The translations under genes and the position numbers were made by a program. A stretch of 64,000 nucleotides of DNA, taken from assembly GCA_016286385.1 (NCBI GenBank), contig JAEESO010000014.1, positions 1 through 64,000 of the forward strand. The letters run 5' to 3'. Positions 10,121-19,272 of this stretch are shown one piece after another; positions within the stretch are counted from its first letter, which is position 1, and each line of letters opens with the position of its first letter. Origin of the DNA: Bacteroidales bacterium. GTDB taxonomy: Bacteria; Bacteroidota; Bacteroidia; Bacteroidales; UBA932. The notes under the pieces are model-generated. The model did not search any database and was not told the origin of the DNA. It worked only from the letters and a program-made list of their open reading frames with translations.

Positions 10121-11299
10121 TTGAAACGGGCATTCTGTATATCGGTTACGGCATTCCTCCTGATTCCGCTTGCCCTGCAGGCGCAGATTCGGGAGGAATA
10201 CCTGCCTTTGGCGCAGATGCTGTCCACGCTCCCGGAAAGGGAACCCACGGAAGGAAATCTTGTGGAACTGCTCCCCAGCAGCCCGGAACAGTTCCTGCTT
10301 TTGCAGGACGACATTATGGCGGCAAAGAAAAGCATCCATATGGAGTTCTTTATCTTTGATGCCGATTTTGCCGGCAACGTCATACGCACCGCCTTGCGCC
10401 TGAAGGCCCTGGACGGGGTTGAGGTGCAGTTTATTGCCGAAGATTTCACAACCAGGGCGGACTTCGTAGACCGTATGAAGAAAAGCGGAGTATCCGTAAA
10501 ACATCATCCGTTCCTGCCCCTGAGGCCCCGCAACCACCAGAAATACGTGCTTGTGGACGGCACCGTGGGCTATACGGGAGGAATGAACGTGGCCAGAGAC
10601 TATTTCTGTGACTGGGATGATATGGTGGTGCGTCTCCGTGGCCCTGTTGTGGAGAAGATGGAGAAGGCCTTCGCCAAGATGTGGGCGCGCCGTCACGGGA
10701 AGCCATCGGCCTATGAAACAAAAGTGGCAGAGCCATACGAGGGGGGTGTAATTGTCCAGTCAGTAGATGAGGATCCAAAAGAGAAAGACCACTTGAGCCT
10801 TAAGGCGTATATATGGGCTCTGGAGCATGCCAGGCACTATTTTTATGCCAAGACGCCTTATTTCAAGCCTCCCAAGGAGTTTGCCGATGCACTTGTGAAT
10901 GCGGCCCTCCGTGGCGTGGACGTAAGAATCGTTATTCCGGAGCACAAGGACTCTCCTGCAGCGGTAGTGGTGCCGTTCGAAAGGGTGTACTTTGATGATC
11001 TTGTAAAGGCCGGGGTGCATATCCTTCTGCGTACTGACCAGTTTGACCACGCCAAGCTTATGGTTGTGGACGATTATCTTTCGGCCGTCGGATCCATAAA
11101 CCTCGATGTCCTTTCAATGGTTTCCAACTATGAAAGCAACCTGTTTTTTTATGACTGCGGCGTTGCCGCCCAGGTAAAGCAGTTTATAGTGGATGACCTG
11201 GAAAACTGTTATGAACTGACCCCGGAGATGATAGCCGATTATCCGGCCTGGCAAAGGAACTTCAAATGGTTCTTCCGCGGGCTGGGCAAGGTTTTCTAA
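10121..11299 (+). CDS. phospholipase D / cardiolipin synthase family protein
   Basis: Two HKD motifs: HQKYVLVDGTVGYTGGMN and HAKLMVVDDYLSAVGSIN; TTG start directly after the upstream stop. Confidence 0.9.
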   Translation: MKRAFCISVTAFLLIPLALQAQIREEYLPLAQMLSTLPEREPTEGNLVELLPSSPEQFLLLQDDIMAAKKSIHMEFFIFDADFAGNVIRTALRLKALDGVEVQFIAEDFTTRADFVDRMKKSGVSVKHHPFLPLRPRNHQKYVLVDGTVGYTGGMNVARDYFCDWDDMVVRLRGPVVEKMEKAFAKMWARRHGKPSAYETKVAEPYEGGVIVQSVDEDPKEKDHLSLKAYIWALEHARHYFYAKTPYFKPPKEFADALVNAALRGVDVRIVIPEHKDSPAAVVVPFERVYFDDLVKAGVHILLRTDQFDHAKLMVVDDYLSAVGSINLDVLSMVSNYESNLFFYDCGVAAQVKQFIVDDLENCYELTPEMIADYPAWQRNFKWFFRGLGKVF

Positions 11300-11323
11300 T
11301 ATTATTTGTATCTTCGCATATTG

Positions 11324-12208
11324 ATGAGGCGTCTCCTTTCATACGTGATTCTGTGTGCCATGCCGCTGCTATACTCCTGCGGCAAGGCTCCCGAGGCGCC
11401 CGTTCAGTTCAAGGCAACATCCCTTTGGCAGAAGACCCAGTGGGACCAGTGTTCTCAGGAACTCCAGATGCATTTGGACCCGTATATCCGTGCCAACGAA
11501 ATGCGCACCCTTGATGCCGCTTACCTCGCAATCCTTACCGCGCCGGAAACAGATGAGGAATCCTATGTGATTCCTTTCTCGTCGGGCGGAACACCCTCGG
11601 AGGCAAGGATTGAAAGAAGCGGGAACAAAGCCACCGTAACGGTGTACAGGGATGGGACGCAGGTGGGCGTTTTCACTCAGGATGAAAGCATTTTTACCGG
11701 AGAGTCCACCGGGATAAGGTTTACCGCCACCCCCCTGAGCGTGAGCAGCACGGAGATGCATGCCGATATAACCCTTTCTTCCCAAGGCATAACCCTTGCC
11801 ACCCTTAAGGCCCACGGGCCCATGGAGCTGGTCCAGGTGAGCGTGACGCTTCCGGAGGGCATAAGCCTGAGTGGAAACGTGGAGCTTCTCCGCCTCTGGG
11901 ATATTCTAAGGGCTATTGCCGATGAAGATTCTAAGGAGAAGGTGACTCCGCTTGTGGAAGATGCGGCATCGGCCATCCACGTAGATGTTTTCTACGAAGG
12001 AGACCTCACAACTCCGCAGGCCAGGGTGAGCATGAGGCCGCTCCATCTTAACAGCCGCTACGACAACTACTGGACCTGGGACCCCATAATCCTCACCAAT
12101 GAAGGGGATGTCCTTGATGATGCCTGGAACGCCCTGGGAGGCCTTGACGACACAACGGCGTCCTTCGTCCAGGCCTGGCAGCATATCCTGCCCCATATCC
12201 TTTCATGA
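11324..12208 (+). CDS. lipoprotein of unknown function
   Basis: MRRLLSYVILCAMPLLYSCGK lipobox; 4-nt overlap (ATGA) with the TonB receptor. Confidence 0.65.
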   Translation: MRRLLSYVILCAMPLLYSCGKAPEAPVQFKATSLWQKTQWDQCSQELQMHLDPYIRANEMRTLDAAYLAILTAPETDEESYVIPFSSGGTPSEARIERSGNKATVTVYRDGTQVGVFTQDESIFTGESTGIRFTATPLSVSSTEMHADITLSSQGITLATLKAHGPMELVQVSVTLPEGISLSGNVELLRLWDILRAIADEDSKEKVTPLVEDAASAIHVDVFYEGDLTTPQARVSMRPLHLNSRYDNYWTWDPIILTNEGDVLDDAWNALGGLDDTTASFVQAWQHILPHILS

Positions 12209-14190
12209 GGCTGCTTTTCCTCATAGGGCTCCTTCTGGCGCAGCAGCCGGACTCCGTTCAGATTCAGGAGAAACTGGACAGCACGGTCCTCATGTCGGAA
12301 CGCCACTCCTCCATGTTGGAGATACGCCCGGCCATGCCCATAAGCGTAAATACGGACCTTCTGAGGCGCATCCCGTCCATTACCGGAACGCCGGATCCCA
12401 TCCGCTTTGTGAAGCTTCTTCCCGGAGTGGAAACGGGGTCTGAACTTGACGCCGGCCTCCACATCCTTGGAACGGAGAACTCACATTCGCTGGTCTCCGT
12501 AGACGGGGTGCCCATATATGGCTCCACGCATATCCTGGGCCTGTTTTCAACCTTCATATCCAGCCATTTTGAGGGGATGAACTTCTACCCTTTCTCTTCA
12601 GGAGCCAACCGCATAGGCGGCGCCGTGGACATGCAGCTTCCGGGACGTGTTCCAGGAAAGTTCCGCGGGCAGCTTTCTGCAAGCCTTTTTGAGGCCGAAG
12701 GTACCCTGGACATACCCACAGGCCGTAACAGCGCCCTGTTTGTATCGGCCCGGCGCTCATACATAAACCTCCTCTACGGAAGTTTCCTCAGACTGGATGT
12801 CTTTTCCTTCAAGTACGGATTCACCGACGGCAACATCACATGGTACTGGGAGCCGGGAAAGAATGACCGCTTCTGGGCCGATTTCATGATGGGCGGAGAC
12901 AAAATAGACTTCCAGAGTTCCAGGGGCGGCTACAGCCTTAAGTTTGACTGGATGAATTACAAGGGGTCTGTGCACCACCGCCACAAATGGGACTGGGGAG
13001 AACTGCGCCAGAGGCTCTATTATTCCCATCTGGACCTGGCCTTCGATTTCAACCATGACATCTACGACATGTATGTGCCTTCCATTTTCGGCACGGCCGG
13101 GTATTCGGCTACGCTCAGCGCCGGAAGATGGGAAGGGGAAGCGCGTGTGGAGTGGCATCATTCCAGGCCTCAGCAGACCCAGGTCCGCAACAAGGATCTC
13201 TCCCAGATGGCGGCCGATGAAAGCCAGTCGGCGCTGGAGGCATCGGCCAAAGTGCAATATACGCTGCCCATCACACCGTCCCTGGAGCTGTCGGCATCGC
13301 TGAAGGGCATCTGGTGGCATTCGGCCGATGGCGCCAACTATCCGGCCCTTATCCCGCAGCTCCGCCTTGTCTGGGACGCCCGCCATGCCGGAAAGTTCGA
13401 ACTCCTTGGAGGGATGGAGCGACAGAACCTTTTCCAGACGGGGGTGTCGTCAATTGGCCTTCCCATTGAATTCTGGTACCTTTCCGGGAAGGATCTGGCG
13501 CCGCAGGGGTCATATCATGCATCGGCCTCATGGGGACGTAATTTCCTGAGCGACAGGTATTCAGTTTCTGTATCGGCCTTCTACAGGTACCTTACGGGAC
13601 AGTTGGATTATTCCGGGACGCTCCTCGATTACCTTGACCCGGATTATTCCACCTCAAAATACCTTCTTCACGGGTTCGGGCGCAATTTTGGGCTCTGCCT
13701 TACGCTGCACAAGCAGGCGGGAGACTTTACCGGGTGGGTGAACTACACGCTTGCGCGCTCCCTCAGAACGTTTGACGGGGTTACGTATCCATCCGGCCAT
13801 GAGCGCATCCATGAGTTCAATGCCGTGGGTAATTATACCCGGGGCCGATGGGATTTCGGCGGAATCTTTGTGCTTGCATCCGGTACGCCTTACACGGCGG
13901 CGGAGTCATTCTATATGACGGGAGGAACCCTTGTGGCGGAAATGTCTCCAAGGAACTACTACAGGCTGAATCCGTATATGAGGCTGGACCTTTCCGTGTC
14001 ATATTACTTCCACAGGCAGCCGGACGGCCGCGGAAACGGGCTCACTGTGGCCCTGTATAATGCCCTGGGCTATAAGAACGTGATGTTCCTGATGCCAAAG
14101 AAAGTTAATGAAAAACATGGTTTTTCTTACGGGCCGATGACCCTTTATATACGCTGGCTGCCGTCAATATCATACTTCCACAAATTCTGA
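12205..14190 (+). CDS. TonB-dependent receptor plug / outer-membrane receptor
   Basis: Plug-like PDPIRFVKLLPGVETGSELDAGLHILGTENSHSLVSVDGVPIYG followed by a beta-barrel; next to a DUF4249 gene. Confidence 0.85.
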   Translation: MRLLFLIGLLLAQQPDSVQIQEKLDSTVLMSERHSSMLEIRPAMPISVNTDLLRRIPSITGTPDPIRFVKLLPGVETGSELDAGLHILGTENSHSLVSVDGVPIYGSTHILGLFSTFISSHFEGMNFYPFSSGANRIGGAVDMQLPGRVPGKFRGQLSASLFEAEGTLDIPTGRNSALFVSARRSYINLLYGSFLRLDVFSFKYGFTDGNITWYWEPGKNDRFWADFMMGGDKIDFQSSRGGYSLKFDWMNYKGSVHHRHKWDWGELRQRLYYSHLDLAFDFNHDIYDMYVPSIFGTAGYSATLSAGRWEGEARVEWHHSRPQQTQVRNKDLSQMAADESQSALEASAKVQYTLPITPSLELSASLKGIWWHSADGANYPALIPQLRLVWDARHAGKFELLGGMERQNLFQTGVSSIGLPIEFWYLSGKDLAPQGSYHASASWGRNFLSDRYSVSVSAFYRYLTGQLDYSGTLLDYLDPDYSTSKYLLHGFGRNFGLCLTLHKQAGDFTGWVNYTLARSLRTFDGVTYPSGHERIHEFNAVGNYTRGRWDFGGIFVLASGTPYTAAESFYMTGGTLVAEMSPRNYYRLNPYMRLDLSVSYYFHRQPDGRGNGLTVALYNALGYKNVMFLMPKKVNEKHGFSYGPMTLYIRWLPSISYFHKF

Positions 14191-14192
14191 CG

Positions 14193-15011
14193 ATGAAAAA
14201 GCTGCTTCCGCTCATATTCCTTGCCGTGGCCTGCACCACAACCTATCCATACCGGGATTCGGACCGCCTGGTGGTGGAGGGCTGGATAGACTCCGACGGT
14301 GCGCCTGTGGTGATGGTGACTTCGCCGGTGGCTGCAACGGAGCAGGAACTTTTTCCGGAAGACCTTGCCCAGCATCTGTACTATAAGGCATATGTTACGG
14401 TCAAGGATGAGAATACCGGGGAGGAGGTGGAATTATCGGCCAGGAAGGATACAAGGTATCTTCCGCCGCTTATCTATACTACGGACGTGATGAAAGGCGT
14501 GGCGGGGCACAGTTATTCCCTCAAGGTGATGTACGGAAATCATGTGGCAAAGGCTATTACACGTATTCCTGAGCCGGTTCCGCTTGACAGGGTGGAGGTG
14601 ACTAAATCCGTACAGCACGACACCATGTATGTGGTCACGGCGTATTTCAACGATCCGGATGGGTATCACCGCTTCTTTACAAAGGTTGAGGGGCAAGGGG
14701 AAATGTATTATCCGTCCCTTCTCAGCGGCCAGGCGGCCTCCAACAGGGCTGGGGCGGTGTCCGTCATGCGCGGCTGGGCCCTCTCAAACGTGAAATGGAA
14801 ACCTCTTTACAGGCTGGGAGAGACCGTGCACATAAAGTTCTGCACGGTGGAAGAGATAATATGGTCTTACTGGGACTGTTTTGATGCCGTTTCAACCATA
14901 AGCACAATAGGCCTTTTCCCCGTTACGTCCAACCCTCCAACCAACATGCAGGGGGCCTACGGATACTGGGCTGGGTACGGTGCAACCTATGCCACGGTAA
15001 CAATTAAATAA
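14193..15011 (+). CDS. DUF4249 family lipoprotein
   Basis: Lipobox LAVACTTTYPYRDSDRLVVEGWIDSDGAPVVMVTSP; downstream partner of the TonB receptor. Confidence 0.75.
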   Translation: MKKLLPLIFLAVACTTTYPYRDSDRLVVEGWIDSDGAPVVMVTSPVAATEQELFPEDLAQHLYYKAYVTVKDENTGEEVELSARKDTRYLPPLIYTTDVMKGVAGHSYSLKVMYGNHVAKAITRIPEPVPLDRVEVTKSVQHDTMYVVTAYFNDPDGYHRFFTKVEGQGEMYYPSLLSGQAASNRAGAVSVMRGWALSNVKWKPLYRLGETVHIKFCTVEEIIWSYWDCFDAVSTISTIGLFPVTSNPPTNMQGAYGYWAGYGATYATVTIK

Positions 15012-15049
15012 AAATTGCTATCTTTGTATGATTAAATTGATAGTTTGAA

Positions 15050-15715
15050 ATGAAAAAACTACTTGTTATTGCAGCCGCCCTGCTCATTGGAATGCAGGCA
15101 AATGCACAGCTTATTTTCAATGGTGGATATCTCCACGGAACAGAAGGTCTTAAAAGAGGAGAACAAACAGCCCAAAACGTTCTTGACGGTTTTTATGCCG
15201 GCGCAAAGTATCGTTTTGCTTTGGACGGCATCACTGAAGGCCTCAGCATCGCTCCCGGTGCAAACCTTTCTGCAATGTTCTGCAGGGAAGCCGGATTTGC
15301 CGGCAATCTTCAGGCCGCAAATGTTGCCGACGAACTTCTGAAAGACGCCAGGCGTACGGAACTCGCACTCAATATTCCCCTTCACGTGCAGTATCTTTAT
15401 GAAATCACTCCGGATTTCAAGCTAGAAGCCTGGGCTGGCCCCACTTTCCAGCTTGGTATCTGGAATCGTTCCATCGACGGAGACAGCAACCCCACGCTCA
15501 TCTATGACAATTACAAGGAGATTGTGGAAGGACCCCTTAAGTTTGCTCCCCGTAACAGGATCAATCTTTTCCTTGGCCTGGGTGTAGGCTTTGAAGTGGC
15601 AGAACTTGTCCATATCAATGTGGGCTATGACTTCGGCCTCCTCAATCTTACCACAGATGCCAACGGAGATATTAGACGCGGTCTCCTCAGGATAGGACTT
15701 GGATATAATTTTTAA
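15050..15715 (+). CDS. outer-membrane beta-barrel (porin family) protein
   Basis: Signal peptide MKKLLVIAAALLIGMQANAQL and C-terminal GLGYNF. Confidence 0.75.
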   Translation: MKKLLVIAAALLIGMQANAQLIFNGGYLHGTEGLKRGEQTAQNVLDGFYAGAKYRFALDGITEGLSIAPGANLSAMFCREAGFAGNLQAANVADELLKDARRTELALNIPLHVQYLYEITPDFKLEAWAGPTFQLGIWNRSIDGDSNPTLIYDNYKEIVEGPLKFAPRNRINLFLGLGVGFEVAELVHINVGYDFGLLNLTTDANGDIRRGLLRIGLGYNF

Positions 15716-15732
15716 CCTAATATAGTTTTATA

Positions 15733-16434
15733 ATGAAAAAGATTTTTGCAATCGTTCTCAGCGCAGCAGCTCTGCTTATGGGAACCCAGGCCTATGCCCA
15801 GCTTTCAGTTGGCGCAGGTTGGCTCAATTCAACAGAGACTGTAAAGAGTGGAAATAACGATCCCTCCAAGACAAACCTTAACGGTTTTTACGTAGGTGGT
15901 CAGTACAACCTTCCCATTGTTGCCGGTCTTGGCGTAGCTCCCGGTCTGTATGTCTCTGGTATTTTCGCAAAATTGACCGACAGCGCAGCCGCTTATGGCC
16001 TTACTGGCAACCAGACAGCAACAAGCAGGGAGTTCGATATCAATGTTCCCGTAAACGTGAACTATGCATTTGAAATCGGCCGTGATTTCAAGGTGTTCCT
16101 CTATGCAGGCCCTGTCTTCCAGCTGGGTATCGTCAGCAAGGCTTCTTATGAGGCCTCTGCCGGAATCGCCGGTATTGGTGGTGTATCAACCGGAAAGTAT
16201 ACTACCGACAACTACAGCGGAAAGACCTTTGATTCAAGTAACAAGGAAGTTGGCCAGCACGACGGCGGCTACCAGAATCCCTTCAACATTTATGTTGGCG
16301 GTGGCGCTGGTATCCAGTCCGGAGCTTTCCAGGTTATCATCGGTTATGATCACAGCCTCCTCAACTTCTCCAAGAACAGCAACGAAACAGCTTCCCGTTC
16401 CCAGATCAAGATTGGCGTAGGCTACGCATTCTAG
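15733..16434 (+). CDS. outer-membrane beta-barrel (porin family) protein, paralogue of the preceding gene
   Basis: MKKIFAIVLSAAALLMGTQAYAQLSVGAGWLNSTETVKSG...IKIGVGYAF. Confidence 0.75.
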   Translation: MKKIFAIVLSAAALLMGTQAYAQLSVGAGWLNSTETVKSGNNDPSKTNLNGFYVGGQYNLPIVAGLGVAPGLYVSGIFAKLTDSAAAYGLTGNQTATSREFDINVPVNVNYAFEIGRDFKVFLYAGPVFQLGIVSKASYEASAGIAGIGGVSTGKYTTDNYSGKTFDSSNKEVGQHDGGYQNPFNIYVGGGAGIQSGAFQVIIGYDHSLLNFSKNSNETASRSQIKIGVGYAF

Positions 16435-16476
16435 TTAAGTGGGCAACCACTTACACAGAAAAAGCCCTTTTTGCGC

Positions 16477-16541
16477 GTTTCGTTGCCCTTTTGGTCAACC
16501 ATCGGCACAATAAGGGCCTTTTTTGTGTGTTTCGTTGCCCT
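16477..16541. repeat. direct repeat GTTTCGTTGCCCT, two copies
   Basis: 16477-16489 and 16529-16541 identical, each preceded by an imperfect AAGSSCYTTTTTTGYGYG run. Confidence 0.7.
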
Positions 16542-16552
16542 GAGTAAATCAT

Positions 16553-16583
16553 TTTGCTCCGGAGAAGAAAAGGAGTAACTTTG
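16553..16583 (+). promoter_or_regulatory. Bacteroidetes promoter TTTG-N19-TAACTTTG upstream of queH
   Basis: TTTG 16553-16556, exact 19-bp spacer, TAACTTTG 16576-16583; GTG start four nt downstream. Confidence 0.7.
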
Positions 16584-16587
16584 TACC

Positions 16588-17190
16588 GTGAAACAAAAAT
16601 TTCAGATAGAAGTTCCGGGGGGCGGCGGGAAGATCCTTCTTCACGCCTGCTGTGCTCCGTGCTCCGGTGCCATTGTGGAATACCTGGTTAAGCACGGCGT
16701 GAGGCCCGTGATCTTCTTCTCAAACTCCAATATCACTCCCTTTGACGAGTACAGTCACAGGCTTAACGAATGCATCCGCTACGCCAGGGAGTTCGGTCTT
16801 GAAGTGGTTGAGGATAACTATGACCACGATTCCTGGCTCACCTGCGCCGCCGGGCTGGAGACAGAGCCGGAACGTGGCGCCCGCTGCCTGGAGTGCTTCA
16901 AACACAGGCTACTGAGAGCCGCTCAGTATGCTGCGGCAAACGGTTTTGATGTGCTCACAACCACCCTGGCATCTTCCCGATGGAAGAGCCTGGAGCAGGT
17001 GAACGAGGCCGGCACCTGGGCCAGTGCACAGGTATCAGGCGTGACGTGGTGGGGTCAGAATTGGAGAAAAGGCGGCCTCCAGGACCGCCGTAATGAAATT
17101 ATCAGGGAGCAGAACTTCTACAACCAGCTGTTCTGTGGCTGCGAGTTCTCTCAGAGAACAGGTTCTGCAGAGCCGTCAGAGGCTTTATAG
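16588..17190 (+). CDS. queH: epoxyqueuosine reductase QueH (DUF208)
   Basis: ILLHACCAPCSGAIVEYL, EDNYDHDSWL, RCLECFKHRL, FCGCEFS cysteine motifs. Confidence 0.9.
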   Translation: MKQKFQIEVPGGGGKILLHACCAPCSGAIVEYLVKHGVRPVIFFSNSNITPFDEYSHRLNECIRYAREFGLEVVEDNYDHDSWLTCAAGLETEPERGARCLECFKHRLLRAAQYAAANGFDVLTTTLASSRWKSLEQVNEAGTWASAQVSGVTWWGQNWRKGGLQDRRNEIIREQNFYNQLFCGCEFSQRTGSAEPSEAL

Positions 17191-17654
17191 TCAAACTTGG
17201 AGCCGTGCCAGGTCCAGGAGAGAAGGGCGCTGCCGCTGCGGATGGAAAGGACCTGACGGAATACGCGGATCTCAGTTGCGTCCGGACAGCCAACCTTGCC
17301 GGCAAGTTTCCATTCACCACCCTCCAGAGTATACACATTGACATAAACTCCGCCATCCCTGCGCCTTGCAATCACAAGGTCCGGGGCTCGGTTTCCGGTG
17401 AAATCATGAATGCCGATAACTGTGTCTCCTTCCCCGGATTCCAGGTCTGTGCCATTGATAGAAACGGCGCCGGAAGCCAGAGAGGCCTTGAAACTGGCCT
17501 TGTCAATAGAGAAGTCAAGCGTTCCGCTTTCACCAAAGAAATAACTCTCAAGGCCCACGATGAAGGTCTTGGACTCATTGTCTGAATAAGTACGCATTTG
17601 GGCAGAGGCCGTAAGCCCGGCCAGAAGGCATATTATGGTTAATAGTCTTTTCAT
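17151..17654 (-). CDS. secreted hypothetical protein
   Basis: Signal peptide MKRLLTIICLLAGLTASAQ; 3' end overlaps convergent queH by 40 nt. Confidence 0.6.
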   Translation of the reverse strand: MKRLLTIICLLAGLTASAQMRTYSDNESKTFIVGLESYFFGESGTLDFSIDKASFKASLASGAVSINGTDLESGEGDTVIGIHDFTGNRAPDLVIARRRDGGVYVNVYTLEGGEWKLAGKVGCPDATEIRVFRQVLSIRSGSALLSWTWHGSKFDYKASDGSAEPVL

Positions 17655-17763
17655 TAACTGCAAATATACACATTTTTCATAATATGCATAACCCATATGA
17701 TAAAAGCCACAAAAACCCGGCATCTCGGTAGCGATTTTGCTGGATTTTTTCTAATTTTGTAGG

Positions 17764-18693
17764 ATGAAACCTCAGGTGTCCATAACGTCCATCAGTCCGG
17801 CCATGAAGATGGCAGACCTGCTGGACGTCAATTTTTCTATTCTTGGGGTATTTTCCCGCTTTGGGATGAGTTACGGCTTTGGTGAGGCCACGGTAAAGGA
17901 GGTCTGTGACGGCATGGGCATAGACCCTGAGACCTTCCTCATCATTTGCAAGGTGTACGCCTTTGATGGTTATCGGCCTTCCAGGGAGCAGATGGAAGGA
18001 GCCTGCCTTGAGGATATTGTCCGTTATCTGCGTCTTTCCCACACCTATTATCTTGAGACAATGGTGCCGGCCCTTGCCGCTGCCATTGAGGAAATGATAG
18101 CACCCTGCGACGATATGCATAAGAAGGTGATCCGTAAGTTCTTCGGGGATTACAAGGAGGAGCTGGAGCGTCACTTTGACTATGAGGAAAAGACGGTTTT
18201 CCCGTATGTAGAGGCCATGATAGACAGCCGTGAAAGGGAGCCCTACACCATTGGGGAATATGAGAAGAACCACTCCAACGTGGAGGAGAAGCTGGACGAC
18301 CTTAAAAAACTGGTCACCATGTATCAGCCTTCCCAAAGCAGTTCCCGGGACTGTTTCAGGGTGCTTTTCTACCTCTACAGCCTGGAGAGTGACCTGGAGC
18401 GCCACACCTTCATAGAAGACGGCATCCTGGTGCCCGTTGTGAGCCGGATGGAGGATGAGTCGGATGCCCCCAGGGGAGAAGGCGGGGAGCTCAGTGCCCG
18501 TGAAAAGGAAATCCTTGTGGCCGTTGCCAAGGGAATGCTCAACAAGGAGATTGCCGATCTTTACAACATCTCCATCTACACTGTCATTTCCCACCGCAAG
18601 AACATCACCCGCAAAACCGGCATCAAAACCGTTGCCGGCCTCACGGTGTATGCCCTCCTTAACAACCTGATAGACATGAACTCAATAGAATAA
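17764..18693 (+). CDS. DUF542/hemerythrin-HHE domain protein fused to a C-terminal LuxR-type HTH
   Basis: ScdA/YtfE-like N-terminus, LRLSHTYYLET / HFDYEEKTVFPY / EYEKNHSNVEEKL / LERHTFIEDGILVP histidines, then LSAREKEILVAVAKGMLNKEIADLYNISIYTVISHRKNITRKTGIK. Confidence 0.88.
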   Translation: MKPQVSITSISPAMKMADLLDVNFSILGVFSRFGMSYGFGEATVKEVCDGMGIDPETFLIICKVYAFDGYRPSREQMEGACLEDIVRYLRLSHTYYLETMVPALAAAIEEMIAPCDDMHKKVIRKFFGDYKEELERHFDYEEKTVFPYVEAMIDSREREPYTIGEYEKNHSNVEEKLDDLKKLVTMYQPSQSSSRDCFRVLFYLYSLESDLERHTFIEDGILVPVVSRMEDESDAPRGEGGELSAREKEILVAVAKGMLNKEIADLYNISIYTVISHRKNITRKTGIKTVAGLTVYALLNNLIDMNSIE

Positions 18694-18696
18694 GTT

Positions 18697-19272
18697 ATGG
18701 ACTACACTAAATTCATCAAATTCTATCCGGATTTCCCCATCAAGGGAGTGAACTTTGTTGACATCATCCCTTTCCTTCAGGACAAACAGCTCTTCAGGAG
18801 CCTTGTGGATGACCTTGCCGCAATGTGCGCCGCGCCAAACGTGGCCGCCCCCGAGGCCCGCGGTTTCCTCTTTGCCGCCCCCATGCTCTACAGCGCTGCA
18901 AACGTTCACAACGTGATTCCTCTCCGTAAGAAAGGTAAGCTTCCCTTCAGCGAGGGAGACCTTGTCCAGGTGGAAATAATGAAGGAATACGGCCCGGACC
19001 ATGTGTATTTCCGTAACAGTGACCTTGCTGCCAGCAAACCCACCGGTGACACCGTGGAAATAACCTTCTTTGACGATATCCTTGCAACGGGCGGCACCGC
19101 AAAGGGCCTCGCAGAAGGCCTTAACGCCCAGAAAGTTACAATCGGCGGCAAGGAATACAAGGTAAAGGTAAAGGACTTTGTTTTCCTGGTAGAGATTGAT
19201 GACCTCCCCGGCCGCGCCAAGCTGGAAGGAATCGCCCCCGTCAAATCACTTATTCACGTAACTGAAGGATGA
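18697..19272 (+). CDS. apt: adenine phosphoribosyltransferase
   Basis: [47 protein letters not shown] motif. Confidence 0.88.
   Translation: MDYTKFIKFYPDFPIKGVNFVDIIPFLQDKQLFRSLVDDLAAMCAAPNVAAPEARGFLFAAPMLYSAANVHNVIPLRKKGKLPFSEGDLVQVEIMKEYGPDHVYFRNSDLAASKPTGDTVEITFFDDILATGGTAKGLAEGLNAQKVTIGGKEYKVKVKDFVFLVEIDDLPGRAKLEGIAPVKSLIHVTEG

Noticed and set aside
9824-10696. 290-aa minus-strand ORF opposite the S9 peptidase and PLD genes
   Set aside because: Spans two well-supported + strand genes; composition is that of an antisense frame.
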